A stretch of 64,000 bases of DNA from positions 1,677,501 through 1,741,500 of the forward strand of contig CAMQGK010000010.1 of the NCBI GenBank assembly GCA_947000775.1, in the 5' to 3' direction. The stretch comes from Pterois miles (taxonomy: Eukaryota > Chordata > Actinopteri > Perciformes > Scorpaenidae). Below the pieces are notes generated by a model, which was given only the letters and a program-made list of their open reading frames with translations, had not been told where the DNA came from and did no database searches. The stretch's first letter is position 1. Each line of letters begins with the position of its first letter. Made by a program: the position numbers and the translations under genes. Of the stretch, positions 45,263 through 59,549 are shown piece by piece.

Positions 45263-45689
45263 CAGAAATTGTAGAAAGTATAGACGCCATGTAAAAGTTA
45301 TTTTAAAGGTTCTCCTGCATGAACTGGGTTACAAGGAGTAGCTGCTAGAAGTTCAGCCGAGGATTCGATGACTTGTGAATTCCATGTGAGTGTTTGTTGT
45401 GTGTTTATTTACTATTCTGTGCTAGCTAACATAGCTAAATAGCTAAGTCAGTGTATTCTGTTACAGTGGGAATTTCTCCCCGGTAGACTTCATGTATGAC
45501 TTGAGTTGAATAAACTAAAGCATTATTTGAAGGTAACATCGCTGTGGTAGCTCTGCTAGCACCAGGTGTTTTAACATACAGCAGCTAAGAAGACTGAATG
45601 TGTCGCAATCTTGAGGGATTTCGAGTAAAGGGAAGCAACATAACCCTACTACTACTAGAAGGGTTATGTTTCTTAGCCTAACCCTAACC

Positions 45690-46130
45690 CTAGCGTAGGT
45701 TATCGTAACTTAGCTAAATAAGCTACTGAAGGTTATCATAATGTAGCTAAATATGCTAGCGTAGGTTAGCATAAGGTAGCTAAATATGCTACTGAAGGTT
45801 ACCATAACGTAACTAAATATGCTAGTGTAGGTCATCATAACGTAGCTAAATATGCTAGTGTAGGTCATCATAACGTAACTAAATATGCTAGTGTAGGTCA
45901 TCATAACGTAACTAAATATGCTAGTGTAGGTCATCATAACGTAGCTAAATATGCTAGTGTAGGTCATCATAACGTAACTAAATATGCTAGTGTAGGTCAT
46001 CATAACGTAGCTAAATATGCTAGTGTAGGTCATCATAACGTAGCTAAATATGCTAGCATAGGTTAACGATACGTAGCTAAATATGCTAGCGTTGGTCATC
46101 GTAATGTAGCTAAATATGCTAGCGTAGGTT
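45690..46130 (+). repeat. 33-bp minisatellite, about 13 copies
   Basis: The unit is GTAGGTCATCATAACGTAGC plus TAAATATGCTAGT. Because 33 is a multiple of three, the minus strand reads as a clean 11-residue repeat (MMTYTSIFSYV). No start, neighbour or conservation supports a protein. Confidence 0.92.
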
Positions 46131-46216
46131 ATCAAAGGATTGGGGTCATTACAGTACAGAATATTAATTCATATTTGGATTGGAGTTCGCGAGTGATTGC
46201 CAGCTGCCTCCTTTAA

Positions 46217-46280
46217 ATGAACAGCCAATAGGAACGCTCTCTCTCTCTCTGAAATGACCTGTGATTGGTTGGAGTCTCTC
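46217..46280 (+). repeat. Dispersed repeat fragment (AGCCAATAGGAACGCTCTCT)
   Basis: It matches the start of the repeat at 28785-28960 (GAAATGACCTGTGATTGGTT versus GAAATGATCTGTGATTGGTC), same orientation. Confidence 0.6.
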
Positions 46281-46594
46281 TTCAGGATGTTTTAAATCCT
46301 GTAAACGGAGCCATGAGCTAAAATCATTCTGCTGACTGAAGCTAAACATTATTAATAATGATCCAATGATAAACAACGATGGGGCATTCAGCCTGCTGAG
46401 TAGCAGAGTATTCCTACACTGTTGTATTACTACTAGGTAAAAGAAAAGAATACTTCTTCCACCTCTGGCTTTCGATGTGTTGGATATATACTGTGTATAC
46501 AGTCCAGTGTATAATGTTACTGCTGATACTGATTAATGTAGTAGCAGCCAGTCAGCTCCTAGAAAGACGTAGTAATGCTCCTTCTTTGGCAGCA

Positions 46595-46804
46595 TGACGT
46601 CGGTGCTGGGCCGTCTTCTGTCTCCTCCCTGTGACGTCACAGAGAGGACGGACTGAGACCTGAGACCACAGAGCACAACCACACAGAGGGTCCACTGAGG
46701 AGGAGATCTGGTCTCCTTCTGGTCCCGGTTCTGGTTTCATGATCTGGACTCCTGAGCGGAGAAATGAGACCGAGGATCAGCAGCTACTGAGACCACAGAC
46801 AGAC
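46595..46804 (+). promoter_or_regulatory. Candidate afap1l2 promoter / 5' UTR with a CRE
   Basis: A perfect palindromic cAMP response element, GTGACGTCAC, lies at 46631-46640, and a TGACGT half-site at 46595-46600. Both are within 210 bp of the afap1l2 start codon. An upstream ATG at 46739 is in frame with the start at 46805. Known CREs bind CREB/ATF dimers. Whether this is the active promoter is inference. Confidence 0.45.
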
Positions 46805-46875
46805 ATGGACAAACAGAAAGGTACCGTCTTCACTTTACTCTACTTCTCACATGATACCATGGAGACCACACATAC

Positions 46876-46931
<56 letters not shown>

Positions 46932-47745
46932 ACATAAAGTAAATGTCAAATACTGTGAATGTTACGTCTATTTAAAGGGAGACACAACAGCTGATTAGAG
47001 TAAATAATGTTTTGATTCATAGATACCACCATGAAACTTCCTCAGATGATTACTGACATTACGACAATTATTTTTTTGTATTACAAGTTTTCTGAAATTT
47101 TATGTTTAAATATATAATTGAGGCATTATTTATATTTATCATTATAACGGTAACTCTTGGTGAATTTAGGAAAAATCCCAGACACAAATAGACAAAATAT
47201 TAAAATAAATGTTTTCTTTCCATTAGTTCTTGGGTTTTTGAAAGCCACTATTTAAGTCCAATTATTATTATTATTTGTTATTATTATTATTATTATTATT
47301 AGATGTATTATGGAAGCAAAGTAGACTAATTTTCCTTTTATTTATTCATGTGTTTACTTTTATTCATTTTAAAATTATCTTAGCCTTTGCATTTCACCCC
47401 TTATTTTTTCTTTATTCTTTTCTAATAATATAATAAATATGAATGCAAAAATAAATTAATTAATTAAAAAAGGAAATAGAGAAAATTAAACAGAGGAGTA
47501 AATAAACAAGGGAATTAATACAAAGATAGATAAGCAAAGAAGCAAATTAAAACAGAAATTTAGGTCATATTTTATCAATTAATTAATAGCTGCATTTATT
47601 TTTAATATTATTTTGTTACATTTAATGACATTTAATAAATCATTTATTTTTGATTAAGGAAGGTACCATCCATATTTAATACATGGTTTGTAACACACTA
47701 TAATGTACTTGTACATTTTTTTAATTGTACAGCATTCATCAACAA

Positions 47746-47800
<55 letters not shown>

Positions 47801-49243
47801 AAATATATATATATATATATATATAAATATATATATAATTTACCACTCTGTTTTACTGTATTATCTGTTTATGCAGCTTATAGGTGATAAATAAAACATG
47901 AATAAACACTTTTAGCTGCTACATAATCCACATTTCAGTGTGTTATAAAGCCTGTTATACAGTATAGTGTTTAGAAATGATAAATACTTGAGTGACGACA
48001 GAATATGTAAATCAGTCTTTATCACACTGGTGGTATGTTAAGTACAGCAGCACGACGATCAGAAACACCCGTCTGTCCTCCTCCTCCTCCTCCTCCTCCT
48101 CCTTTCCTCCTTCCTCCTCCTCCTCCTCCTTCATCATCATCACTTCCTCCTCCTCCTCCTCCTTCATCATCATCACTTCCTCCTCCTCCTCCTCCTCCTC
48201 CTCCTCCTCCTTCATCATCATCCTTCCTCCTCCTCCTCCTCCTTCATCATCATCCCTTCCTCCTCCTCCTCCTCCTTCATCATCATCACCCTCCTCCTCC
48301 TCCTCCTCCTCCTCCTCCTCCTCCTCCTCCTCCTCCTCCTCCTCCTCCTCCTCCTCCTCCTCCTCCTCCTTCATCATCATCACTTCCTCCTCCTCCTCCT
48401 CCTCAGGGGACAGAGCTAATAGACTGTTTAGACTCAGTTTAAAGTCTTCCTCCCGTTACAAACACTGAGCGGCGACTGCAGTAGCGTTTAGTTTTGTAAC
48501 ATCATGTGTTCACTGTTTGTAATGAGGATAAATCCAGATTATTCAACTTGGGTCTGGTTTTGGTTTGAGAGGACTGCAGCCTTCATCACATTAATGCTTG
48601 AACATGGTTTTCCTTCATTTGAGCTGTGACTGGAGCTCTTTTAATCACCTCCTCTTCCACAGTGCTTTAACGGCACCAACCAGTTATTTATATACATTAT
48701 ACTGATATTAGGTCACGGTTTTAAACACTTTTAAACACATGATTAATGCTGTAAATAAAAATAAAACAAATACTAACTCGGGCTGTCAATTGTTAAAAAA
48801 AAGTTAATTGTTAATAGTTAATTTCATCTGCTCTAAATGTCCCTTAAAGCAGATCAGTCCAGTATTTAATCCTCTGATCAACATTTATTATTGTAAATCA
48901 ATAACAACACTAATCAATACCAGATATAGTCCAGAAACCCTCCCAGGTTCTGACTTTAGCATCAACAATCTGCTCCAATCAGAACATGACAAACTGCAGC
49001 CCAACAGGCAACAACAGCTGTCAGTGTGTCAGAGTGCTGACTGGACTAGGACTTGATTATTGGGACTGGGACTATCAGAAAGTGGGCATGTCTGTAAAGG
49101 GGAGACTGGTGGGGACCCAGAGAACCCATTTACATCCACACATCTGGAGGTCAGAGGTCAAGTCTGGAGCCACTACCAGCTAGTCTGACCTGGTTGGTAC
49201 TGATGGATCCATCAGGTTCTCTAGTTTCAGATGAGACCAGGAT

Positions 49244-49287
<44 letters not shown>

Positions 49288-49346
49288 CTGACCTGGTTGG
49301 TACTGATGGATCCATCAGGTTCTCTAGTTTCAGATGAGACCAGGAT

Positions 49347-49381
<35 letters not shown>

Positions 49382-49440
49382 CTGACCTGGTTGGTACTGA
49401 TGGATCCATCAGGTTCTCTAGTTTCAGATGAGACCAGGAT

Positions 49441-49487
<47 letters not shown>

Positions 49488-49609
49488 CTGACCTGGTTGG
49501 TACTGATGGATCCATCAGGTTCTCTAGTTTCAGATGAGACCAGGATGTAGTAGTACTAGTAGTAGTAGTAGCAGTAGTAGTAGTAGTAGTAGTAGTAGTA
49601 GACCAGGAT

Positions 49610-49641
<32 letters not shown>

Positions 49642-49700
49642 CTGACCTGGTTGGTACTGATGGATCCATCAGGTTCTCTAGTTTCAGATGAGACCAGGAT

Positions 49701-49744
<44 letters not shown>

Positions 49745-50729
49745 CTGACCTGGTTGGTACGATGGATCCATCAGGTTCTCTAGTTTCAGATGAGACCAGG
49801 ATGTAGTAGTAGTAGTAATAGTAGTAGTAGTAGTGTATATGTATTTGTTGACCTGTCCCTCAACCAGACCTCCCGTCAGACCTCCTGTCGAGCTCCTGTC
49901 AGATCTCCTCTCAGACCTCCTCTCAGACCTCCCGTCAGACCTCCTCTCAGACCTCCCGTCAGACCTCCTCTCAGACCTCCTCTCAGACCTCCTCTCAGAC
50001 TTTCCGTCAGACCTCCTCTCAGACCTCCTCTCAGACCTCCTCTCAGACCTCCTCTCAGACCTCCTGTCAGACCTCCCGTCAGACCTCCCGTCAGACCTCC
50101 TCTCAGACCTCCTCTCAGACCTTCCGTCAGACCTCCTCTCAGACCTCCTCTCAGACCTCCTCTCAGACCTCCCGTCAGACCTCCTCTCAGACCTCCCGTC
50201 AGACCTCCCGTCAGACCTCCTCTCAGACCTCCTCTCAGACCTCCCGTCAGACCTCCCGTCAGACCTCCCGTCAGACCTCCTCTCAGACCTCCCGTCAGAC
50301 CTCCTGTCAGACCTCCTGTCAGACCTCCTCTCAGACCTCCTCTCAGACCTCCCGTCAGACCTCCCGTCAGACCTCCTGTCAGACCTCCCGTCAGACCTCC
50401 TCTCAGACCTCCTCTCAGACCTCCTCTCAGACCTCCCGTCAGACCTCCTCTCAGACCTCCTCTCAGACCTCCTCTCAGACCTCCCGTCAGACCTCCTGTC
50501 AGACCTACCTCTCAGACCTCCCGTCAGACCTCCTCTCAGACCTCCCGTCAGACCTCCTCTCAGACCTCCCGTCAGACCTCCTCTCAGACCTCCCGTCAGA
50601 CCTCCTCTCAGACCTCCTCTCAGACCTCCTCTCAGACCTCCCGTCAGACCTCCCATCAGACCTCCTGTCAGACCTCCCGTCAGACCTCCCCTCAGACCTC
50701 CTCTCAGACCTCCTCTCATAACACATTTA

Positions 50730-50763
<34 letters not shown>

Positions 50764-53525
50764 TAAAAAAAAGAGGAAAAAAATAAAAAGAAGAAATAAA
50801 AGGGAGAAAAAAAAAGGAGAATAAAAGGGAGAAAAAAGAGGAGAAAAGGGGGGGAAGAAAGGAAGAGGGGAATCATAAAAAACTGACTGGTTGTGTTGTT
50901 TCACAGAACTATACAATATGATATGATATGAAACGATACGATACAATACGATATGATACGAAATGGTACGGTACAGTACGATACAATACGATACGATACG
51001 ATACGATACAATACGATACGACACGATACAATACGATACAATACGATACGATACGATACAATACGATACGACACGATACAATACGATATGATACGATATG
51101 ATACAATACGATATGATACAATACGATATGATACGAAACGGTACGGTACGATACAATACGATACAATACGATATGATACGATACAATACGATACAATACA
51201 ATACGATACGATACGATACGATACGATGCAATACGATATGATACAATACGATATGATACGATACAATACGATATGATACGAAACAGTACAGTACGGTACG
51301 ATACAATATGATACGATACGATACAATACGATATGATACGAAATGGTACGGTACGGTACGATACAATACGATACGATACGATACAATACGATACGATACG
51401 ATACAATACGATATGATACAATACGATATGATACGATACAATACAATATGATACGAAACAGTACAGTACGGTACGATACGATACGATACGATACGATACG
51501 ATACAATACGATATGATACGATATGATACGATACGATACGATATGATACGATACAATACGATATGATACGATATGATACGATACGATATGATACGATACG
51601 ATACGATACAATACGATATGATACGATACGATACGATACGATATGATACGATACGATACGATACGATATGATACGATACGATACAATACGATATGATACA
51701 ATACGATATGATACAATACGATATGATACGATACAATACGATATGATACAATACGATATGATACGATACAATACGATATGATACAATACGATATGATACG
51801 ATACAATACGATATGATACAATACGATATGATACGATACAATACGATATGATACGAAACAGTACAGTACGGTACGATACAATACGATACGATACAATACG
51901 ATATGATACAATACGATATGATACGATACAATACGATATGATACGAAACAGTACATTACGGTACGATACAATACGATGCGATACGATACGATACAATACG
52001 ATATGATACGAAACAGTACGGTACGGTATGATACGATACGATACGATACGATACGATACAATACGATACGATACAATACGATATGATACGAAACGGTACG
52101 GTACGATACAATACGATACGATACGATACAATACGATACGATACAATACAATACGATATGATACGAAACGGTACGGTACGGTACGGTACGATACAATACG
52201 ATACGATACGATACAATACGATATGATATGATACAATACAATACGATATTGTACGATACAATACGATATGATACGAAACGATACAGTACGGTACGGTACG
52301 ATACGATACGATACGATACAATACGATATGATACGAAACTGTACGAAACTGCACAATACGATACGAAACGGTACGATACGATACAATACGATACGATACA
52401 ATACGATATGATACGATACAATACAATATGATACGAAACAATACAGTACGATACGATACGATACGATACGATACGATACGATACAATACGATATGATATG
52501 AAACGGTACGGTACGATACAATACGATACGATACAATACGATACGATACGATACGATATGATACGAAACGGTACGATACGATACGATACGATACGATACA
52601 ATACGATATGATACGAAACGGTACGGTACGGTACGATACAATACGATACGATACGATACGATACGATACGATATGATACGAAACGGTACAGTACGGTACA
52701 GTACGATACAATACGATACGATACGATACGATACAATACGATATGATACGAAACGGTACAGTACGGTACGATACAATACAATATGATACGATACCATACG
52801 ATACGATACAATACGATATGATACGAAACGGTACAGTACGGTACGGTACAGTACGATACGATATGATACCATACAATATGATACGAAACGGTACAGTACG
52901 GTACGGTACAGTACGGTACGATACGATACGATATGATACGATACGATACGATACACAGTGCTGTGTGTCTGAGAGCATCAGATGATCAGACGGTTGGTTA
53001 AACTGAGTCCTTCCTGTCCTAAAGCTAAAGCTGCACGCTAACTCCGTCACGGACGGGAAACGTCATCGTACGGCGGTAACGTGGTAACGAAGTATAAAAC
53101 ATTACATGTTCCAGATAAATTAAAAAGAAAATCCCACTAATCTGTGAGGGAAATGTCTTTTTTCTTTGATTTCTGGGTTGCTGATAAAAACTGTAATCAA
53201 TAATTCCTGACAATGATCCTGATAGATTTGACTTCAGGATCTCTGACTACAGACCTGCTGAAAATCAGACATGTTACTGGATTCATTGAGAGGTTTTAGG
53301 TTAAAGTTCCTACCGGCTCTCAGGTATGGTGATATTAATCAGGATATCGGTGAATCATCCCGGCTGTAGTTAACACAGAACGTTGTGTCTCAATGTATTC
53401 AGTTAAACAGATATCAGAGGGTTGTACAGGCTGGTTGTCTAGCTGTTGTAGTTTCTGGTTACGTCTGGTGTTTTTACCAGAATGAGATTATCTGTCATTC
53501 ATTCAGATGGACAGAGGATGTTATT

Positions 53526-53574
<49 letters not shown>

Positions 53575-53697
53575 TGTGTGTGATGTGTGTGTGTGAGTGT
53601 GGTCAGATAAACAGGACGTGATCAGAAGCACAAACTCAGTCCAGCAGCATTTTCTCTGTTGTGAAACCAACTTCAGGAGTCGAGAGTCTGTAGTTGT

Positions 53698-53747
<50 letters not shown>

Positions 53748-56700
53748 GTGTAGGTGTGCTGCGGGTGTGTGCGGTATGTGCAGCTCAATGTTTAAAACAG
53801 CAGCAGGCTGATAAGCAGATCTGTGGGATCCTTAAAATCAGCAGCGCCGAGTTAATGGGAACCATGAACCTTGTTCTCCTCCTCCTCCTCAGAGCGCACG
53901 GACTCGGTCTGTCCGTCTGAACGGAGCTCAGACACAATCGCCATCTGTTCCTCTGCATTCTCCACATTTCCAACTCCCTCTGATGATAATTAACCTCTCA
54001 GCAGCCAGTCTGGTTTCAAACAGCAACCGAAACCCAGCCGGTAGAACTGCTCACGTTCTCTGTGGTTCCAGCTGGGTCTGACTGCTGTCAATCACGTACA
54101 ACTGGAAAATACATTTAAAATGTATAGTCTTGAAGGAGGTTCTAGTGATCAGTGATAAGGTTCTAGAGGTCCTTTAGGTGGTTCTAGTCATACTGTAGGA
54201 GGTTCTAGTGGTGGTCACTAATGAGGTTTTAGAGGTCCCGTAGGTGGTTCTAGTCATGCTGTAGGAGGTTCTAGTGGTGGTCACTAATGAGGTTTTAGAG
54301 GTCCCGTAGGTGGTTCTAGTCATGCTGTAGGAGGTTCTAGTGGTGGTTATTGATGAGGTTCTAGAGGTCCTTTAGGTGGTTCTAGTCATGCCGTAGGAGG
54401 TTCTAGTGGTTATTAATATTAGTTGCTGTTAATATTAATTGTTGTCATTTCGTAGTAGGTGCTAGAGGTCTGTCAGGAGGCAGGAGGTCCTAAAAGTCCT
54501 TTAGCTGGTTCTTATCATGCTGTAGGAGGTTCTAGATGTCTGTTAGGAGACAGGAGGTTCTAGAAGTCTTGTAGGAGGTTCTAGTAGTCATTGAGGAAGT
54601 TTTAGGGGTGTTCTACTTTTGCTGCAGGAGGTTTTGGGGGGTCCTTTATGTGGTTTTAGACGTTTTTAACAATGCAAGGAGGTTCTAAAAGCCATTTGGA
54701 TGGTTCTAGTTGTTCTGTATTAGGTTCTAGTGGTCTGTTAGGAGGCAAGAAGTCATAGAAGTCCTGTATACGGTTGTAGTCCTGCTATTGGAGGTTCTGG
54801 GGCTCCAGTTTTTTTTTTTAATCAAGGTTCTAATGGTCATTGTAGGTTCTACAGGTCATTTCGATGGTTCTATTCATTTTATAGGAGGTTCTAGAGGTTT
54901 GTCAGGAAGCAGGAAGTCCTTGAAGTCCTATAACAGGTTCCAGTTAAGTTGTAGGAGGTCCAGGGGGTCCTGTATATGGTTCTATAAGTCTTTTTAACAA
55001 GGTTCAGCTGGTCATTGAGGAGGTGCTGCAGGTCCTTTGGATGGTTCTAGTCATTTTTATGATGTTCTAGAGGTCCTGTAAGAGGTCAGGGGGGCTTTAT
55101 GTGGTTCTTTTTAACAAGGTTCTAATGGTCATTGAGGAGGATCTGTAGGTCCTTTGGTTGGTTCTAGTCATTATGTAGGAGGTTCTAGAGGTCTACCAGG
55201 ATGCATGAGGTTCTAAAAATCCTGCAGGATGTTCTAGTGGTCATTAAGGAGGCTCTAGGGGGCTTTCAGGTGGTTCTAGTCATGCTGTAGGAGGTTCTGG
55301 GGGTCCTCTGTGTAGTCTAATGGTCATTGAGGAGGTGCTACAGGTACTTTGGATGGTTCTTCTGGTCAGTGAAGAGGTTCCAGGGTCCTGTAGATGGTGT
55401 TTGATGTGTTTAATCAATTCTAGTGGTCTGATGAGGTTCTCCGAGTGCTTTTGATGGTTCTTTGAAATATTAAGGAGATTGTGAAGAAGATTCCAGGGGT
55501 CCTTCAGATGGTTCTAGTGGTCTTTTAGGAGGTTGATTTGGTCATTTAGAAGGTTCCACCGATTGTTGAAGATGTGTTAGCGGTTATTGAAGAGTAGTGG
55601 TCCCATACTGTGGGTGGTTCTAATGGTCACTAAGGAGGTTCTTTAGGTTCTGCAGGTGGTACTGCAGATCTAAACAGTGATGGAAAATCTGCTGTAAATG
55701 TTCCTGCAACACAAGTGTTTTCTACTACAGATCTCTTCCTGGTGTACAATGACCTTCAGCTTTTCAATGACGTAACACACACACACACACACACGCACAC
55801 GCACACGCACACACACACACACAGTCTTTATTCAGCGTTAATGATCAGCAGCAGCTTATCAGTGTGGATCCGTCTCATCAGTGAACATGTGAAGGTCAGA
55901 ACATCAGAGTGTGATGGGAAACGTTACCTGAACAGGTGAAGTCACGTCACAGTTTCATTTACTCATTAACAGACAAATAGAACCTGAAGTGAAACTGCAG
56001 CTTCTGCTGCACATCTTAACATCTTAGTCATGTCTGTACTCTCATAAATACTACTATGATAAAACATAAACTGTCTCCACACTCACACCTACATACATGT
56101 AAAACCAACCAACTGAAGCCTGAGAGGAGGCTGAGATCAAACAGGAGCCCAGTCATTAGAGATGACATCATCAGTGGGATCTTCCTGTATCAGAGGAGAA
56201 TGTTGTGTTTTTACGAGTTGTGGATGATATGAAGTGAGAGGCTGAGCTTCTGAAGCCGAAACACAAAGTCAGTATTCATGGAGAGAAACAACAGCTTCAT
56301 TCTTCACATGAACACAGACCGACTTCATGTCACACGTTTTATCAACCTGCTGACGACAAAGTTTGATGTGTTGACTTGTGGATCCAGTGTTGTAGGAGTT
56401 CGGCCATGTTTTCATCATGTATAGCCGGTGTATTGTCTGATGACCACGTTTTCATCATGTATAGCCGGTGTATTGTCTGATGACCACGTTTTCATCATGT
56501 ATAGCCGGCGTATTGTCTGATGACCACGTTTTCATCATGTATAGCCGGCGTATTGTCTGATGACCACGTTTTCATCATGTATAGCCGGCGTATTGTCTGA
56601 TGACCACGTTTTCATCATGTATAGCCGGCGTATTGTCTGATGACCACGTTTTCATCATGTATAGCCGGCGTATTGGCTGATGACCACGTTTTCATCATGT

Positions 56701-56997
56701 ATAGCCGGCGTATTGGCTGATGACCACGTTTTCATCATGTATAGCCGGCGTATTGTCTGATGACCACGTTTTCATCATGTATAGCCGGCGTATTGTCTGA
56801 TGACCACGTTTTCATCATGTATAGCCGGCGTATTGACTGATGTATTTATTAACATTGTTACTGTGACTGCTTCAAATGCAACCAATCACTTCTAATGACT
56901 GCTCTAATTTATCATGGTTGTTACTGTTACCGCGGAGTCGACTAATTTTAAAAAAATGTTAGGTTAGGAAAAAAAAGAAGAAGGGAAAAGGGATAAA

Positions 56998-57036
<39 letters not shown>

Positions 57037-57102
57037 GGAGAGAATGATATTTTATTATTTATTTTTTTTTTTTTTTATGTATACACGTATATATATATAC
57101 AC

Positions 57103-57178
<76 letters not shown>

Positions 57179-59102
57179 TGAATCACTGATTCTCTGTCTG
57201 CAGTTAAAGGATGACTCAGTAAGTCTGTCTCTCTCTTTCTGCCCCCCCCCCCCCCCCCCCCCCTCTCTCTAGTGCTGGCTAAGCTGATCTGGGATCTTCC
57301 CTCCTTCCTTTCTGTTCTGGACTCAGAGAACTTGAGTTACGTCGCTGAGACTCAGAAGAAATACATCTCAGAGCTGCTGTCTAAACTACAGACAGACTCC
57401 AGTCCTGGTAATACTACTACTACTGCTACTACTACTACTGAGAAATACATCTCAGAGCTGCTGTCTAAACTACAGACAGATTCCAGTCCTGGTAATACTA
57501 CTACTACTGCTACTACTACTACTGAGAAATACATCTCAGAGCTGCTGTCTAAACTACAGACAGACTCCAGTCCTGGTAATACTACTACTACTGCTACTAC
57601 TACTACTGAGAAATACATCTCAGAGCTGCTGTCTAAACTACAGACAGACTCCAGTCCTGGTAATACTACTACTACTACTGCTATTACTACTACTACCAAG
57701 AAATACATCTCAGAGCTGCTGTCTAAACTACAGACAGACTCCAGTCCTGGTAACTGAGTCACATGAAGTCACTTCCTGTCTCCTGGTGTGGAGATCAGTG
57801 TGTGTCTAGTCACATGATGTCACTTCCTGTCTCCTAATGTGGCAGTCAGTGTGTGTCTAGTCACATGATGTCACTTCCTGTCTCCTGGTGTGGAGGTCAG
57901 TGTGTGTCTAGTCACATGATGTCACTTCCTGTCTCCTGGTGTGGAGGTCAGTGCGTGTCTAGTCACATGATGTCACTTCCTGTCTCCTGGTGTGGAGGTC
58001 AGTGCGTGTCTAGTCACATGATGTCACTTCCTGTCTCCTGGTGTGGAAGTCAGTGTGTGTCTAGTCACATGATGTCACTTCCTGTCTCCTGATGTGGAGG
58101 TCAGTGTGTGTCTAGTCACATGATGTCACTTCCTGTCTCCTGGTGTGGAGGTCAGTGTGTGTCTAGTCACATGATGTCACTTCCTGTCTCCTAATGTGGA
58201 GGTCAGTGTGTGTCTAGTCACATGATGTCACTTCCTGTCTCCTAATGTGGCGGTCAGTGTGTGTCTAGTCACATGATGCCACTTCCTGTCTCCTGGTGTG
58301 GAAGTCAGTGTGTGTCTAGTCACATGATGCCACTTCCTGTCTCCTGGTGTGGAAGTCAGTGTGTGTCTAGTCACATGATGCCACTTCCTGTCTCCTGGTG
58401 TGGAAGTCAGTGTGTGTCTAGTCACATGTCTGACTGGTCTGCGGAGAATTAGTCGGCTGGTTCTACGGTATAAAACATCAGTACATCAGTAACATCCCTC
58501 TGGAGACTGTTGGACTAACTGCTCTATCTGGTGGAGTTTACTGACACAGGTGATGTTTGTCTCTAGTGGAGGACGCTGAGTACATGATCATGAGCTGTCC
58601 ATCATCGTCTCCTAGCAACGAGCTGGCAGACTCACCTGGGACAGGTAACGCTGAGCTGACATCACAGTCAAATTTAAGATTATTTTGGTCAGTGTTACAC
58701 AATATAGATAAGATAAGATAAGATATTCCTTTATTTGTCCCACAAGGAGAAATTTCCATTCTCCTCATATATCATATACACATTCATGTTAAAGTGAAAA
58801 CAAAGATAACTATTATTTAGAAACATTATTCTAATAATGTTTGTGAATAATTAAATGAATGAATGAATGACTGAATGAAATAAATATGTTGTTGTTTGTT
58901 TGTCCAGAAGGTGTTCGGTCCTCTGAGCTGGTCTTCAAGCAGGACTCACTTGTGTGGCTGAGAGACGGGGTGAGTGGTCACTTCTCTCACCCAGTGCATG
59001 CTGGGATACACTGAACTCACAAAGGCAGAGATGGAGGAAGAGCTCCGATTGTTCCAACAAGCACAGAGTAATAGAGATTCAGGATACAATAGATATGAGA
59101 CC

Positions 59103-59154
<52 letters not shown>

Positions 59155-59461
59155 TGATAAATCTCTACCAGTGTTGTTGTTTTTTGACTCTCTTCCCTCT
59201 GTGACCTCCTGGTTCCTCGAGGTCGAAGAAAAAGGGTGTTTTTATTTTCGATAAGAGGAGGAGGAGGCTGGTTAGTGATGTGGTCGGTAATGACAGACTG
59301 AGTCCTCCTGAGGTTAGGGAGGAGACGGCAGGGAGTGACAGGATGTTCACTGTTTACATATGAGGCCATCTCCCCTCTATCTGTCCTCTGATTGGCTCAG
59401 AGCTCTGCAGAGGGAGGAAGTGGTCACTGATGGCGGCCGATTAGCATCTGGTCTACGTGAT

Positions 59462-59549
<88 letters not shown>

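Noticed and set aside
45710..46135. Minus-strand 141-codon frame with a clean MMTYTSIFSYV repeat
   Set aside because: The 33-bp unit is divisible by three, so regularity is expected; no other gene evidence.
48012..48468. Poly-Ser, poly-Pro and poly-Glu frames
   Set aside because: Triplet repeat (TCC)n artefact inside afap1l2 intron 1.
49556..50824. Arg/Ser/Pro-rich frames of 317-387 codons on both strands
   Set aside because: Produced by a 12-bp minisatellite; open on both strands and flanked by GTA repeats and an A-rich tract.
50716..53050. Minus-strand frames up to 746 codons (YRIVSYRIVS)
   Set aside because: Pure reading of a 5-bp satellite; all frames give the same peptide.
57189..57215. 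Possible 15-nt exon TTAAAGGATGACTCA between CTGCAG and GTAAGT upstream of afap1l2 exon 2
   Set aside because: Good splice signals, but joined in phase 1 it reads a TGA stop within four codons. At best a rare poison exon.
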